From assembly GCA_000711775.1 (NCBI GenBank), contig ARYC01000447.1, positions 1 through 64,000 of the forward strand: a stretch of DNA of 64,000 nt. The letters run 5' to 3'. The stretch comes from Oxytricha trifallax. Lineage: Eukaryota; Ciliophora; Spirotrichea; Sporadotrichida; Oxytrichidae. Both the position numbers and the translations under genes were made by a program. The notes below the pieces were generated by a model. The model was not told where the DNA came from, did not search any database, and was given only the letters and a program-made list of their open reading frames with translations. Shown here piece after piece: positions 46,610 through 57,038 of the stretch (position 1 is its first letter; the number at the start of each line of letters is the position of its first letter).

Positions 46610-48430
46610 ATCTACGAAACGAAAACTATAGCTAAAATATTAGTCAATCTAACAAATATTGTAATTTATTTTTATACTAAGAATCATCACTCTCAATTTT
46701 TCAATTCAAAATAATTATAAATCCCAAAACAATTATTTCAATGTCGTTCAGTATTGAGTGGAAGCACATAAAACACTTCTAATCGTAGTCACAGTACTGA
46801 AAAATAAGTGTTATATAATTTTATGTATTTCTTTCTGATAGCAGTATGATGATTAAAAACTCGCTAAATTAAGCTATATTATATAAGCTTATGTGCATAA
46901 AGGTTATAATATAAAATAAAGAAAGACCTTGAAAAATTGCAGTCTGGATAAAAACATAAGAAATGAGGCATTTGTTTATGAAAACGTATCTGAACCATAT
47001 TTAGACGAAAATGATTTTATAAAGTCAGTAATAATTATCATAAAACCAAGCAGAATTCAGGAAATATCCTTATGTGATAACAATATCCTCCCATCTATTT
47101 TAGAATACAAACAGCAGAGGACAGAAAATTAATAGATTTTACCAAAGACTAAAACCTTACTATCTACGATATTCTCAATAAACATCAATAAGAATGTTTA
47201 AAATAATATTGAGGAAGAGCAGTTTAAGTTGGGGAGTATGAATACGATCTGATATTGAAATTTGATTATGGGACAACTAATTATACTTAATGGTTCTACT
47301 TTAAAGCAAATGCCGATAAATCTCTATACTCTTACAAATTTAACATAATTAACTTAATTAAACCTGAGAGTTCTTACAATCAAGGTATGAGACCCTAATT
47401 CTTTTTATTTAAGTCAAAACATAATGATTAACTTTTCAGAATCTGAATCAGGGTTGGGATGGTAAAGAGATGGTTAGAATATAGCATACTTCCAAAATCA
47501 CATGAAAAAGAAGGGTGGAGGTTTTTATTACACACTCACTTTTTAAGTTACTTTCAAGTACGACGAAGATGAAGTATTTTTTTCGCATTGCTATCCCTAT
47601 ACTTATTCTGATTGCTGTGAGTTCTTAAAGATATCATAAACAGGTAAAGATAGTAGAATATGTGTTGATGTGTAGGCTTGTTTATTTGATTAGGTATTTA
47701 ATATTATAAAATTAAAGATAAAATAAGGAAAACTGTACTTTGTAAGACAATAGCTGGTAACGATTGCGAGATGGTGATTAAAATGAATTTGAGAAAAGTT
47801 TCAATCTTTTATTATGCAAGGCACACTAGAATATCTAGTAAGTGATGATGAAGGAAGCAATTTGTATATTTTAATGTTCTATGAATAACCCTGATGGAGT
47901 AATCATTGGAAACTACAGATAAGTACGAATTATATAATAAAATAAAATTTTTACACATAGTACTTATTTATCATGGCCACTCCAGATAAAAGAATTTATT
48001 TATGTATGGTTGTTCAAGTTAAAAACCCAATAGACTAAAAGAAAGAATTTTTCCTTTACTATTCCACAAAAATACTGATTACATATGAATTAATTTATTT
48101 CCAGTAACTTTGTGGTTTAAAAAGCCAGGGAATCAACTGCAAGATAAATTTTATTTTAAAAATGAGAGTTCAATCTCATTAACAGTTTCACTTTAGAGTG
48201 CTCTTTGTAAAAGAAATCTTTTTATTTATTCGAAAATATTTACCTTATTTTAGATTAAATGGAATGTATAAAGATTGCCAATTTACCATAACAATAATGA
48301 AGGATCTTGGTCGACTGTTCTGCAAGACATTAATAGATTATGCTCATAATTTTAAACATAAAATATAACTTTTGAAAATTTAGCTATATATTTGCTTTGA
48401 AAAAGTTAGGAATATTTTGGTTTGAAGATT
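46610..48430 (+). CDS. cytosolic carboxypeptidase, even-numbered MDS cluster (left of TBE)
   Basis: The even segments supply the missing parts: LKPYYLR, EYEYDLILKFDYGTTNYTQW with FYFKANADKSLYSYKFN, SGLGWQRDGQNIAYFQN, YYTLTFQVTFKYDEDEV with HCYPYTYSD (CCP N-domain), TVLCKTIAGNDCEMV, SFIMQGTLEYLVSDDEG, NPDGVIIGNYR, HGHSRQKNLFMYG, FVVQKARESTAR, FNLINSFTLECS and YKDCQFTITIMKDLGRLFC. Each is flanked on both sides by pointers shared with the odd cluster. The DNA between them has no reading of its own. The cluster stops about 10-90 bp before the TBE insertion at 48440. Confidence 0.92.
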
Positions 48431-48439
48431 AAGCACACT

Positions 48440-48550
48440 CAAAACCCCAAAACCCTTTCAGTAGTTTGATTGAGTTTTTGATTGATAAAAGTAGACTATT
48501 AGTGCATACTTTATTAGGGTTTTAATAGGGTTTATGTAGGGGTTTAATGT
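48440..48550. repeat. TBE left terminal inverted repeat
   Basis: It begins CAAAACCCCAAAACCCTTTC and matches, as reverse complement, the sequence ending at 52593, including TTTCAGTAGTTTGATTGAG and the TAGGGGTTTAATG inner part. Confidence 0.9.
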
Positions 48551-48600
48551 TTAAATGTTAGTAATTTAAGTGAGTATAACAAGCGAGTTTTTTAAATATT

Positions 48601-50048
48601 TCACACAAACATAAGCTTAGAGTCATGTGGCAGTTCTCTGAATTTTATCTTTCTAAGTTGATGTTTGATTGTTTCTATTGTTTGTTAATTCTCTTAGCTT
48701 GGCTTGATAATAGTTGAGTATGCAAGTTCTCTGAGACCTCCATTTATTTTATTTTTATCGAGATATTGTTTGATTCTCTGCTTAGAATCTCTCTCACCCC
48801 TGCAGCTAAAGTAATCGTTTCTTGGCATGTCGCTCTCTATTATTATTACTGCTAGAGCCCAGATATCCCATTAAGTGTCTCCATCTCTCCAATCTTCTCT
48901 CTCTGGGAAATATCCAGGAGTGCCGTATACATTTCCTTATGCAGAGGCTTGCACTCTTTGAGCTCTGTTGAAGTCAATAATATAAACTCTAAGAGGCTGA
49001 AAGTTCATCATGATGTTCTCTGGCTTTAAGTCTCTATGAACATAACCTAGCTTGTGAAGCTCTTCAATCCCTTCAACTATCTGCTATACTATCTAGCTAA
49101 TTTATCTCTGACATCTATTGTCAGATAAGAATTCTCTGTAAGTCATTTCAAGTAAAGGAAGCCTGAAGGCTACATGATCTTTACCAAGTAAAATAGCATC
49201 AAGCTAGATGATATGCCTACACTCATTTAACTTTGCCTTTTAAAGAGCATAATATTCATTACCAAATTCCAATTGGAACTTGTCATCAGCAAGGAAGTAA
49301 TTGAAAGGATATATCTTATAAGCATATTAGTCATCAGTAATGACTCTCTTCTCTATTTTTTATCAAGAGTGAGGTAGCTTTCTAGGCAAGAATCTAAGTC
49401 AATAATTTTTAATATGGGAATCTTCATTGCCTCTATTTTAACCATAATTTTATTGATCTCAGAGACTGAAAAATTCTTGACTGCTTTCTTCATTTTAACT
49501 TACTCCTAGACTTCAACTCTAAGAGACTCCACTGGATTTCTTGATCTTCTCTTTCAGAGGAATCTATTCCCTGTAGGTTCATGAATAAAGACAAAATTTT
49601 AATCGTGCTTTTTCTTTAAGTGCATTTTGAGGTCTATAGTATGAGAGTATGGCTTCTCACAGATCTCACAGACATACTTCCCATCTTTCTTTTAATGCTT
49701 GAGATATAACCTTGGCATATCGTTGTGTATATCTCTCAAGTGTCTCTTATAAGTTGACTTGTAAGGGAAAACTTTATTGCATTCTTTGCATTAATAATCA
49801 ACTTTGGCTGGGATTTATTAATGCTCTATGGCGGATTGTTTAACCTACTCCTCAATTTGTACAGCTTCTTTGATAACCTCCTACTTAACTTATATTTAAA
49901 TCTCAAAGCGAGACTGGTCAAAGCTGTCATAAGTAGGCTCCCACTGAGTACAAGCGTCTCTGGTCTCTACTTTTCTTGGTTGCTGGAATGATAACTTTTA
50001 TTGACATGATCCAAGTAATGCCGCTCTTCTCAAAAGGTTAGCGCTCAT
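48601..50048 (-). pseudogene. TBE 57-kDa zinc-finger/kinase-like protein, one frameshift
   Basis: The minus strand from the ATG at 50048 to the TGA at 48603-48601. Both C2H2 fingers are intact (CKECNKVFPYKSTYKRH; CEICEKPYSHTIDLKMH). The kinase-like half reads ELHKLGYVHRDLKPENIM and YIIDFNRAQ (again DFN in place of DFG), then GTPGYFPERED and DIWALAV. One base is lost or gained in the A-run near 49355; the total length, 1448 bp, is not a multiple of three. The frame is otherwise open. It is paralogous to 672-2120. Confidence 0.88.
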
Positions 50049-50214
50049 TTTAGTTTTCTGATATATTTTAATATAATAATGATAAAATATACCTAGATAA
50101 ACTTATATAGTAGAGTATAAGACACTCTAGTAGATTCTTTGCAGAGAGGTAAGAAAATGAACTAACCATAAAAGACTGTAAGTTGACATATTTTATGAGA
50201 ATTTTATACATTTT

Positions 50215-50415
50215 AGTAAAATTAAAATACTCCTAATGAAGTTTTGTTTCTCTAGGAGGTCCTCCAAATCAAGTTTGAACTTAATTTGGAGGTAAAGTTA
50301 TTAAACTTTTTTGAATTTAATATGCTCCTAATTAAGTTTTAACCTTAAAATTTAACTCCTAATAAAGTTTGAACTTAATTTGGACGGCCTCCTAAAATAA
50401 TTAAACATTATTAGG
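50215..50415. repeat. direct and inverted repeats in TBE intergenic region
   Basis: Units such as CTCCTAATGAAGTTT, TTTGAACTTAATTTGGAGG and CTCCTAATTAAGTTT recur in both orientations. They occupy the same place as the GGTACC-type repeats of the first TBE but with different sequence. Confidence 0.55.
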
Positions 50416-50594
50416 AGCAATTTAATGGAGATAGATTGATAAAAATGGAAATCAATCTGTGAAACTTGGAGCAAGCTTTTAAATGCTTCTCCGTATATCT
50501 TTTCAATGTTGACCTCCAGTAGGTCCTCCCTATTTAGTATTAAGATTTTAATAAACTTAGAATGGATATCCATAATTTTATATTTCATAAACAT
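50352..50594 (-). CDS. conserved small ORF between TBE 57-kDa and 22-kDa genes
   Basis: 80 aa, MFMKYKIMDIHSKFIKIL at the start. Residues 12-58 align with the 189-413 ORF of the first TBE although nucleotide identity is low: KILILN, EVN, GEAF, LQVSQ, HFYQ, SIK. It is on the same strand as the 57-kDa gene and antisense to the 22-kDa leader. The C-terminal part enters the repeat block. Whether it is an upstream exon of the 57-kDa gene or a separate gene is not clear. Confidence 0.4.
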   Translation of the reverse strand: MFMKYKIMDIHSKFIKILILNREDLLEVNIEKIYGEAFKSLLQVSQIDFHFYQSISIKLLLIMFNYFRRPSKLSSNFIRS

Positions 50595-50614
50595 TTCTAG
50601 AAAGAGGAAGCAAG

Positions 50615-51400
50615 ATGGAGTCTATGAATGATGCAATGAAGAGAATTTAATCTCAAGATTTGATGGAAAAATTTCGAAGTAAAGAGGACCTTTATAGATA
50701 TTTGGTATAGCAAGGTAAGTTCTTAAGTAAGATTAATAAATCCATTATAGTTGGATTGTTCTTGCCGACTTAGGAGGGAACTAATATCTCATTCTTAAAA
50801 GCCTTACTGAGTGAAGAGAAAAAACTTTTAAGTCTAATGAAATTAGGATGATAGAGATACCTAACTACCCTGAAATATCAGTTACTAACCTATATGACGA
50901 TGCTATGAGTGATCCGGTCATAGCTCTCTACCTTCCATCAAAGCTACAGCTCTCTAATAAGTTGCCAGAGAAACTTCTTCTTTGGTGTTCTTGCAACTCT
51001 GAAACCTGAGTACTTAAATGAAGTTATTTAAGAAGCTCACAAGAAACGATACAGCATCTCTCCTAAGAAAAAGAGAAGCAAGGTATTAAAATAAGTGATA
51101 CCTGGCTGTAGGAACTTTAAAAGCATCCTTTCATCACAAGTAAGCTTAGTCTTCTAACTTTAAAGAAAAACCTGGTACTGCTATATACTTGATGAAAGAG
51201 CGCAGCAAATTAAACAGAGAGAGAAAAGTCTCAAGTAAAACATGAATTGAGTAAGAGGCTCTTCAAAGATTTATAAAAGCCAGAAGAGATGAACATAGAT
51301 TCAGGGGCTGGCACTAAAAGAAGAAACATAGGCCCAAGCAAGCCTTGAGAGGAAGAAAAGAAAGAGAAGCCAAATTCCTTTACGGGCAAATTTAATATGT
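50615..51400 (+). pseudogene. TBE 22-kDa protein, multiple frameshifts
   Basis: The start is MESMNDAMKRIQSQDLMEK, with FRSKEDLYRYLVQQGK and LFLPTQEGTNISFLKALL conserved relative to the first TBE and to the 4826-5641 gene. The frame then shifts near 50825 and again near 50985. Readable later pieces include MIEIPNYPEISVTNL, GVLATLKPEYLNEVIQEAH and SISPKKKRSKVLKQ. It is convergent with the transposase. Not functional as it stands. Confidence 0.75.
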
Positions 51401-51408
51401 GAACTTAT

Positions 51409-52404
51409 TCATTTATTTATATCTAAAACTTATTTATATACACAAAATCTCCCTTCTCTTGCGCATATTTTAGCTTTCTCATTGCTGACTCTCTTAGCAG
51501 CACTCTTAATAAAATCGACTGTATCTATCTTTAAATCATGCATCGGATGGTAGAGCAGCAATTTCTCATAATGACCTTTCAATAACCCCAAATATAATTC
51601 AATTCCATTGAACTAAGGGCTGTAAGGAACATTAAATACAGGTGTTATATTTAGCCTTTCATATTCCTTCCTTGAGTCTTTAGTTTTATGAACCGACAAG
51701 TTATCAACGAATAGAATAATTTCTTAGTCAGCGTACTTATCTCTCAGTTATTGCAAGAATTTGATATATTATTCAGTCTTTATAGAACGAGGGTGAATAA
51801 CATAAGTCTCGAGGCCACTATCTTCACTTATTCCTCCAAGTATTGCATGAGTTTAAACCTTAACCTTTTAATCATATACTTCAATGTTGCTGTACCTCTT
51901 ATACCAAGACCTTGATATGAAGGTATTAAAGGTGAATACTGCTCATCAGCGTGTATGAACTTTATATTATGCTCTTAAGCCCTTTGCATTTAATCGAATA
52001 TATAATTTAATTTATCCTTATAAAATGGAACATTAAAGTCAATCACTCTTTTAATGCGATTGACTGTCTTGTAAGATATTCCATTCTTTTTATATATGTT
52101 CGCTATAGATTAAGCAGAGATGTGAACCTCAGGAAATTGGCGATGGAACATCACAGCCCTCTAGGCTAGAGAGAAATGAGCCCAGTATTTAAGAGTCTTA
52201 TAATTAATAAGATATTCATATGATGCTGCTAAAATTTAAGGGTCTCTAAGGCTTAGAATTAAGATGCTATCTCTTTAAATTCAATGCTAATAGACAGTGA
52301 GACCTCACAGTTACTGGAGATTTATAGAGTAGCCTTGCTATAGACGTATAATTCAGAACAGGCTTGAGTTATTCACTATATTCATCACATCCATATCGCA
52401 ACAT
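51409..52404 (-). pseudogene. TBE 42-kDa DDE transposase, two frameshifts
   Basis: The minus strand from the ATG at 52404 reads MLRYGCDEYSEQLKPVLNY and SIARLLYKSPVTVRSH (helix-turn-helix-like). There is a shift near 52270, then YKTLKYWAHFSLAQRAVMF and IHADEQYSPL (first Asp), and a second shift near 51870. It continues HAILGGISEDSGLE, ILFVDNLSVHKTKD (second Asp) and VPYSPQFNGIELYLGLLK (Glu), to the TGA at 51411-51409. TBE transposases are Tc1/mariner-type and in Oxytricha are implicated in genome rearrangement; this copy is broken. Confidence 0.88.
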
Positions 52405-52483
52405 AAACAATAAATCTATATACTCACTGTAATAAACTGACCCCAAACATCGCATATACTCACTTAAAATACTAATATTTAAA

Positions 52484-52593
52484 CATTAAACCCCTACATA
52501 AACCCTATTAAAACCCTAATAAAGTATGCCTTAATAGTCTACTTCTATCAATCAAAAACTCAATCAAACTACTGAAAGGGTTTTGGGGTTTTG
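52484..52593. repeat. TBE right terminal inverted repeat
   Basis: Reverse complement of the left repeat, ending GGGTTTTGGGGTTTTG and followed by ACT (52594-52596). Confidence 0.9.
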
Positions 52594-52659
52594 ACTGTAC
52601 ACTCAGGATAAAGAATAAAACAGCAATAAAAACAGTAGTGATTAACAAAATGGAGGAAA

Positions 52660-53409
52660 TGTTTCTAAAATTTAAAATTATTAGCAAGCAATTAACTAAG
52701 GGTACTCTAACAATTATCTCTTCGGCATTGAATAGCAAGCAGAGTAGTATAAATATATATAGTATTTTATGTACTCTTAGAAATAGGGTAATTGATATAA
52801 TTTTATAAATGTATACATAGATGACTTTAAATGGGAATGATGAAAATGAGACGATTAAGCAATCGAAAAAAGGGGCTTCACAAACCTTAAAAACTGGCAA
52901 GAAAAAAGCCAGTGGATTATCTGGAAATTAAAACAGTGGTTCATCATCTAATAACATAGGAAAACTCTCAAATATTGCTAAAAATAACATCAATAAAAGT
53001 CAAATCATATTTAATGAAATTTTCCAACAGATTTTATGAATAATTTTCTTATTAAAGTATAACAACCTCGGTAATGGACCTCCATGATTATTAAATGGTC
53101 ATAATTTTAAGAAAATGCAAAGTGAATAAATAGCCAGTTCAACAGGTGCTAAGATAGTTTTTGGAAATTAAAATGGCATTAATAACGCAGTGGGAATTTA
53201 ATCTAGTTAATAGAATGGATACATGTAAACTTTTTCATTAAATTTGTTATAGAGAGGAGGTATTATTATAAAACTAGCTATTTTCTGATTGAATTCTATA
53301 TAAAATCAATCATGATAAACGTTTACAGGCACTCACTTTCAAGTGAAAATATGAATGGGGCGCTAAGTGGTAAAAATGAAGAATCCAAGAAATCAAGCAA
53401 AGAAAGTAA
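52660..53409 (+). CDS. cytosolic carboxypeptidase, even MDS cluster continued right of TBE
   Basis: The odd-cluster segment ending GEEGGLSIN (about 46510) joins by ATTAA to GYSNNYLFGIEQQ here. The pair TAGCAAGCAGAG (46523; 52733) and AGATGACTTTAAA (46542; 52819) then adds AEDEKM and returns to TLNGNDENETIKQSKKGASQ. Later pieces read LNGHNFKKMQSEQIASS, GAKIVFGNQNGINN and ENMNGALSGKNEESKKSSK. This is a Ser/Asn/Lys-rich C-terminal tail after the catalytic domain. The last pointer, AAAGAAAGTAA (53399-53409), leads to an inverted block. Confidence 0.85.
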
Positions 53410-53739
53410 AATTAAAAAAATAAAATAAAAAATTTCATTACATAATTCTCCATAAATATAAACATACATATGTAGTAATGCAATGCATACAAGAATGATT
53501 GATAGAATTCAGATAAATAGTGTTGGGATTTAAATATATTTGAAATTTTAACTATATCTATATTGTTTCATTTTGAAGTTTATCATACTAACACCTTAAG
53601 TTACTACACTTTAAGCAAAGCTTGGACACCTCTTTATTTCCCTCAGTTCTTAAATAATAGTTCTGATTTTTTTTAAATTTATAATATTGCTGTATTTATG
53701 TGTATTTTTTGGAAAAAGTATTGCAAATACTATTATTAT

Positions 53740-54072
53740 ATTATGAGTGGGAATTTTGGCTATTTTAACTATCGATTTTAACAGTAGGCAATGATATCTT
53801 TACACCACCGCTTGGCTGCATATTAGAACTCGGCAGATTATAAGCAAAATGATCTCCTCCGTCGTTAATTTTATTAAAATATAGTTAAATATAACATATT
53901 CCAAGTTCTATATTTAATATAGATATTAGTTAAATTGATCCAGCTTATTTTAGTTATCAGATTGTTAGTTACTGCTGCTGCCAATATTCTTATCTTTCTG
54001 CGTTTTACTACTTGCCTCTTTCGTACTTTTCTTAGTTTTTGTCTTTTTGCTCTTTGTCGCCTTACTTTCTTT
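53740..54072 (-). CDS. cytosolic carboxypeptidase, inverted 3' block
   Basis: The minus strand from pointer TTACTTTCTTT (54062-54072) reads KATKSKKTKTKKSTKEASSK, DKNIGSSSNQQSDNQNKLDQ, then after a small IES (pointer TTTAA on the minus strand, about 53870-53935) NKINDGGDHFAYNLPSSNMQ and SGGVKISLPTVKIDS. The frame stays open to about 53450, so the stop is not resolved; a further stretch (EVSKLCLKCSNLRCQYDK, about 53570-53640) could be coding. It is adjacent to the fimbrin 5' block. Confidence 0.75.
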
Positions 54073-54188
54073 ACTTATTTTCATATTTAATATAATACAA
54101 ATTCAATGTTTAAGTTTTTAAATTAGACTATATAGGTATTATATTATATTGTATAGATTTTTAAATAAGAAAATTGAGGTTTATGGGA

Positions 54189-56747
54189 TAATTCCTAGTT
54201 TCTTGCAGGCGTCAATTGCGACACTGCAGTTGATTCCCTTCTTGAATTTGTTGTTGGGGTTCTTGTCCACTTTCTTCCAGTCGACGACTGTGTTGTCTAA
54301 CTTGTGGATGACGTGCAGGAGCACAAGCCCATCGCTGCACTCTTCGTACAAATTGTATTAAATAATTACTAGTTATTAATGACAAACCCGTGTAGCATAA
54401 GTTGATAAAGTAAATATCGATATAATTAATTGTTGATGTAGATGTTTTCGAGGTTGAGTGAGTTGATCCAGAATCTGAAAGCTCTCTCGTCACGAGATCC
54501 CTCAATATCGTCATTTAACATGCCAATTTTCTCAATTTCCGCTAGAGTCAGCTCTTCGAGACCGTGCTTAGTGTTGAAAAGCTCTGATAAGAAAACTGTG
54601 TTAATCTTGACGTTTCCAGTGGTGATGTTCATAAATTAAGAATTTCTACTTAAACAAACGTTCCTTTTTTTCTTGTTTAAATACGTATTATTAGATGGCA
54701 TTTAAACTTAAATAAAGTTATGTCAGATGGTCTGACGAGTGGTGGGCATCCAATAGATAGGGAGTTGTTGATGACAAGCTCAGCTCTCTTAATCAAATCT
54801 TCCTCCTGAAGACCTTCTAAGGAACATTTTGCGGGGTCAAGTCTGTTCAAAACGTAAGTCAAGGCAATTGAATCCTTCAAGTCAGCTCCAAGATAAATTA
54901 CAATAATATTGCTAAATTAGAATTTTATTAAGGGGATAGTAAAAAAATAAGATTGGGATACCACATTATGAGAAATATATCATACTATATATTTATGATA
55001 TTGTTCTAAAAATAATGGGGGGGGGGAAAATGTTAGACAAATATTAAGAAGATTCAGGACTAAAAATATTTAAATAGCAAAAATGAGTCATTATTATAAT
55101 TTGCATTCATTTTAAATATACTAAGTTAATTTACCATAAATAAAACAATTATTTATCCTAATAGTATTATTCCATAATTTATATAGTACAAGATTGGAAT
55201 TGAATAAACTATTTATTCTATTATTTTTATTAATTTTAATATTTAATCTAAAATTCAATTACATTTATTTGCATATAATATTCAGAATGAATCTCATTAA
55301 TAATATTTCTAAAAATAAATCATTATAGAATTTATTAATTTATATGATAAGATTAGTGATTCTTCTCTCTTAACCTGACTCTTTCAAGTGGAAGTTGACC
55401 CATCTAATGAGAATAGTTTCAGGTGGCAACTTGATTAAATCGTGTAGCTCCTCGCCCTCCTCAGCAAGTCTAATGATCTCAGGGCAGTTCTTAAGATCAA
55501 TGGACTTGGTCAGGTACATTCTCATGATTTGCCAGAGCACAGCGAGAATCAAGTGAGGCTTCTTTTCGATGAAGGCTTGATAGTTGATTCCTGGGCATCT
55601 CAGGCCGATACCTTTGCAGGCGTTCAAAGCCAAGTTAAGGTTTTCTTTCACTTAGTAAACGTTCAAGTTCTTCTTGGTGTTGAGGAAAAATATGAAACAC
55701 ACGTTAATAAAGATGAGTGCCTTCCAAAGGATGGTTCCCTCGGCAGCTGCATTGATAAGTTTTGAGAGAATTAATCCGTCTTCCAAAGCATGGAATACAT
55801 CATCGTTCTCATTGATAAAAATAAATGTAATAATTCTAAAGTATTCTCTGGGTTGATTGGGAGATTCTCGCCTACATCTTCGTCTTTCTCCAAAATATAG
55901 TTGATTAGCTTAGTGAAACACATTTTCTCCTCAACCAAGTAAGAATGAGTGCCACCATGTTCGGTAGTGGTTTACTCGACTTCACCGGCCTTAGTGGTTA
56001 GGACTTGCTTGAATAGGTCTTTGTTTGTTGATTTCAAGCTTTTAAACATCTATAGATAAATAAAGTTAGAAATTTCATTCAGAAATGATCTATTTCTCGT
56101 AGTTTTAGCTAGAAATATCCACTTTTGAGAATATTCTGTGATTTTTATATTAGCAATCATTCCCAGAAATATCCATAGCAAGATTATTTTGCTTGCTGAA
56201 ATATACTTACATCAAGGAACTCTACCCACTAGATCTGCTTATCGTTGTTTCTGTCTACTTGACTGATCATCTCATTGACTTGTGCGTCTGTGACGTCTCT
56301 CTTTCCCAAATCCACGAGCACTTGCTTGAATTCCTCAGCGTTCATGCTGCCATTTTTGTCCTTATCGTACAACTTAAAAGCTTGTTGGAGCTCTATATAT
56401 CATCAAATTATAAGTAAAGTGTTAACAAAAGATTGTGTATTTATGTTAAATAGCATGAAGGATTTCTTAAAACAATACAAAAAAGTAAAAATTTGCAAGA
56501 ATTATAGTAGAAAATATACATTTTTTTATTTCTTTTCAATGAAAGTCATAGATTAAGATGTTCTTTGTCATTGTAATAAGTTATATTTATTTTTAAATAG
56601 AATGAAAGCTGCTCTTGTAATTTGGGGTGAATTTAATTGAATGTTTGCAATTGAAGACTTACCAGAGAGTTCTGAGGGGGTAAAGTGCTTTTTAATTTCA
56701 AATGAGACATCGTAGGAGACGTCTACTGCAACTGTTGATTCAACCAT
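54189..56747 (-). CDS. fimbrin (plastin), 5' block: EF-hands, CH1, CH2, most of CH3
   Basis: The minus strand from the ATG at 56747 reads MVESTVAVDVSYDVSFEI, then EF-hands LYDKDKNGSMNAEEF and VDRNNDKQIQWVEF, CH1 (EKMCFTKLINYILEKDED, DGLILSKLINAAAEG, ENLNLALNACKGIGLRCPG), PPETILIRWVNFHL at the CH1/CH2 junction, CH2 (DSIALTYVLNRLDPAKCSLE; INNSLSIGCPPLVRPSDI) and CH3 (INTVFLSELFNTKHGLEEL; ERAFRFWINSLNLENIY; GLVLLHVIHKLDNTVVDWKK). This is the full fimbrin order. Introns and IESs interrupt it, for example pointer GAGAA near 55800-55870. It ends at pointer TAATTCCTAGTTT (54189-54201), continued at 34427-34439. Confidence 0.92.
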
Positions 56748-57038
56748 TCATAAAAATATAAAGTTTGAATATATTATAAAATGAAAAAATTAATAATTAT
56801 ATCTTTTATAATATATAATATTAGATTTGTTTGATTATGTTATTTCTAGATAGATATTAATTCTCAAAAGATATATATTTATATTAAAATCACTCTTGAA
56901 TTATTAGTATTTTTTATTCAATTAAAAAAAATTCAATTGTTCATATTATTTGAGAAATAAGGATTTATAAAATATAATAAAAAATAAGTTAATCTCAATT
57001 TATATTTCAATAATAAATAAAAATATTGTTAAGGAATA

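Larger units (their letters stand above)
48440..52593. mobile_element. complete TBE transposon (4154 bp) with ACT target duplication
   Basis: Ends are CAAAACCCCAAAACCC and its reverse complement, within near-identical inverted repeats of about 110 bp (through AGGGTTTTAATAGGGTTTATG). ACT at 48437-48439 and 52594-52596 is the ANT target duplication. It carries the three known TBE genes: 57-kDa (minus), 22-kDa (plus) and 42-kDa transposase (minus). All three have at least one frame disruption in this copy. It is inserted among the even MDSs of the carboxypeptidase gene, inside the fimbrin gap. Confidence 0.95.
43902..54072. other. pointer map of the scrambled carboxypeptidase gene
   Basis: Selected pairs (odd-cluster copy; even-cluster copy): ATCTACGAAACGAAAA (44059; 46610), TAGTCAATCTAACAA (44100; 46641), AGAATCAT (44124; 46680), ATTTTTCAA (44164; 46696), TCGTTCAGTAT (44233; 46744), ACTGAAAAA (44270; 46796), GATAGCAGTAT (44336; 46837), GCTAAATTAAGCTA (44397; 46863), GACCTTGAAAA (44683; 46925), AGAGCAGTTTAAG (45037; 47216), TCAGAATCTGAA (45205; 47436), GATGGTGATTA (45334; 47770), TCTTTTATTATGCA (45434; 47805), GAAACTACAGAT (45552; 47909), AAATGGAATG (45893; 48257), ATGCTCATAATTT (45921; 48340), TAGCAAGCAGAG (46523; 52733), AGATGACTTTAAA (46542; 52819). 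The inverted pointer is AAAGAAAGTAA (53399 plus; 54062-54072 minus). All tested joins keep frame. Confidence 0.93.

Noticed and set aside
43902..48430. Two tandem degenerate carboxypeptidase paralogues
   Set aside because: The regions are complementary, not duplicate: each motif occurs once, and shared sequence is confined to 6-16-bp pointers at segment edges.
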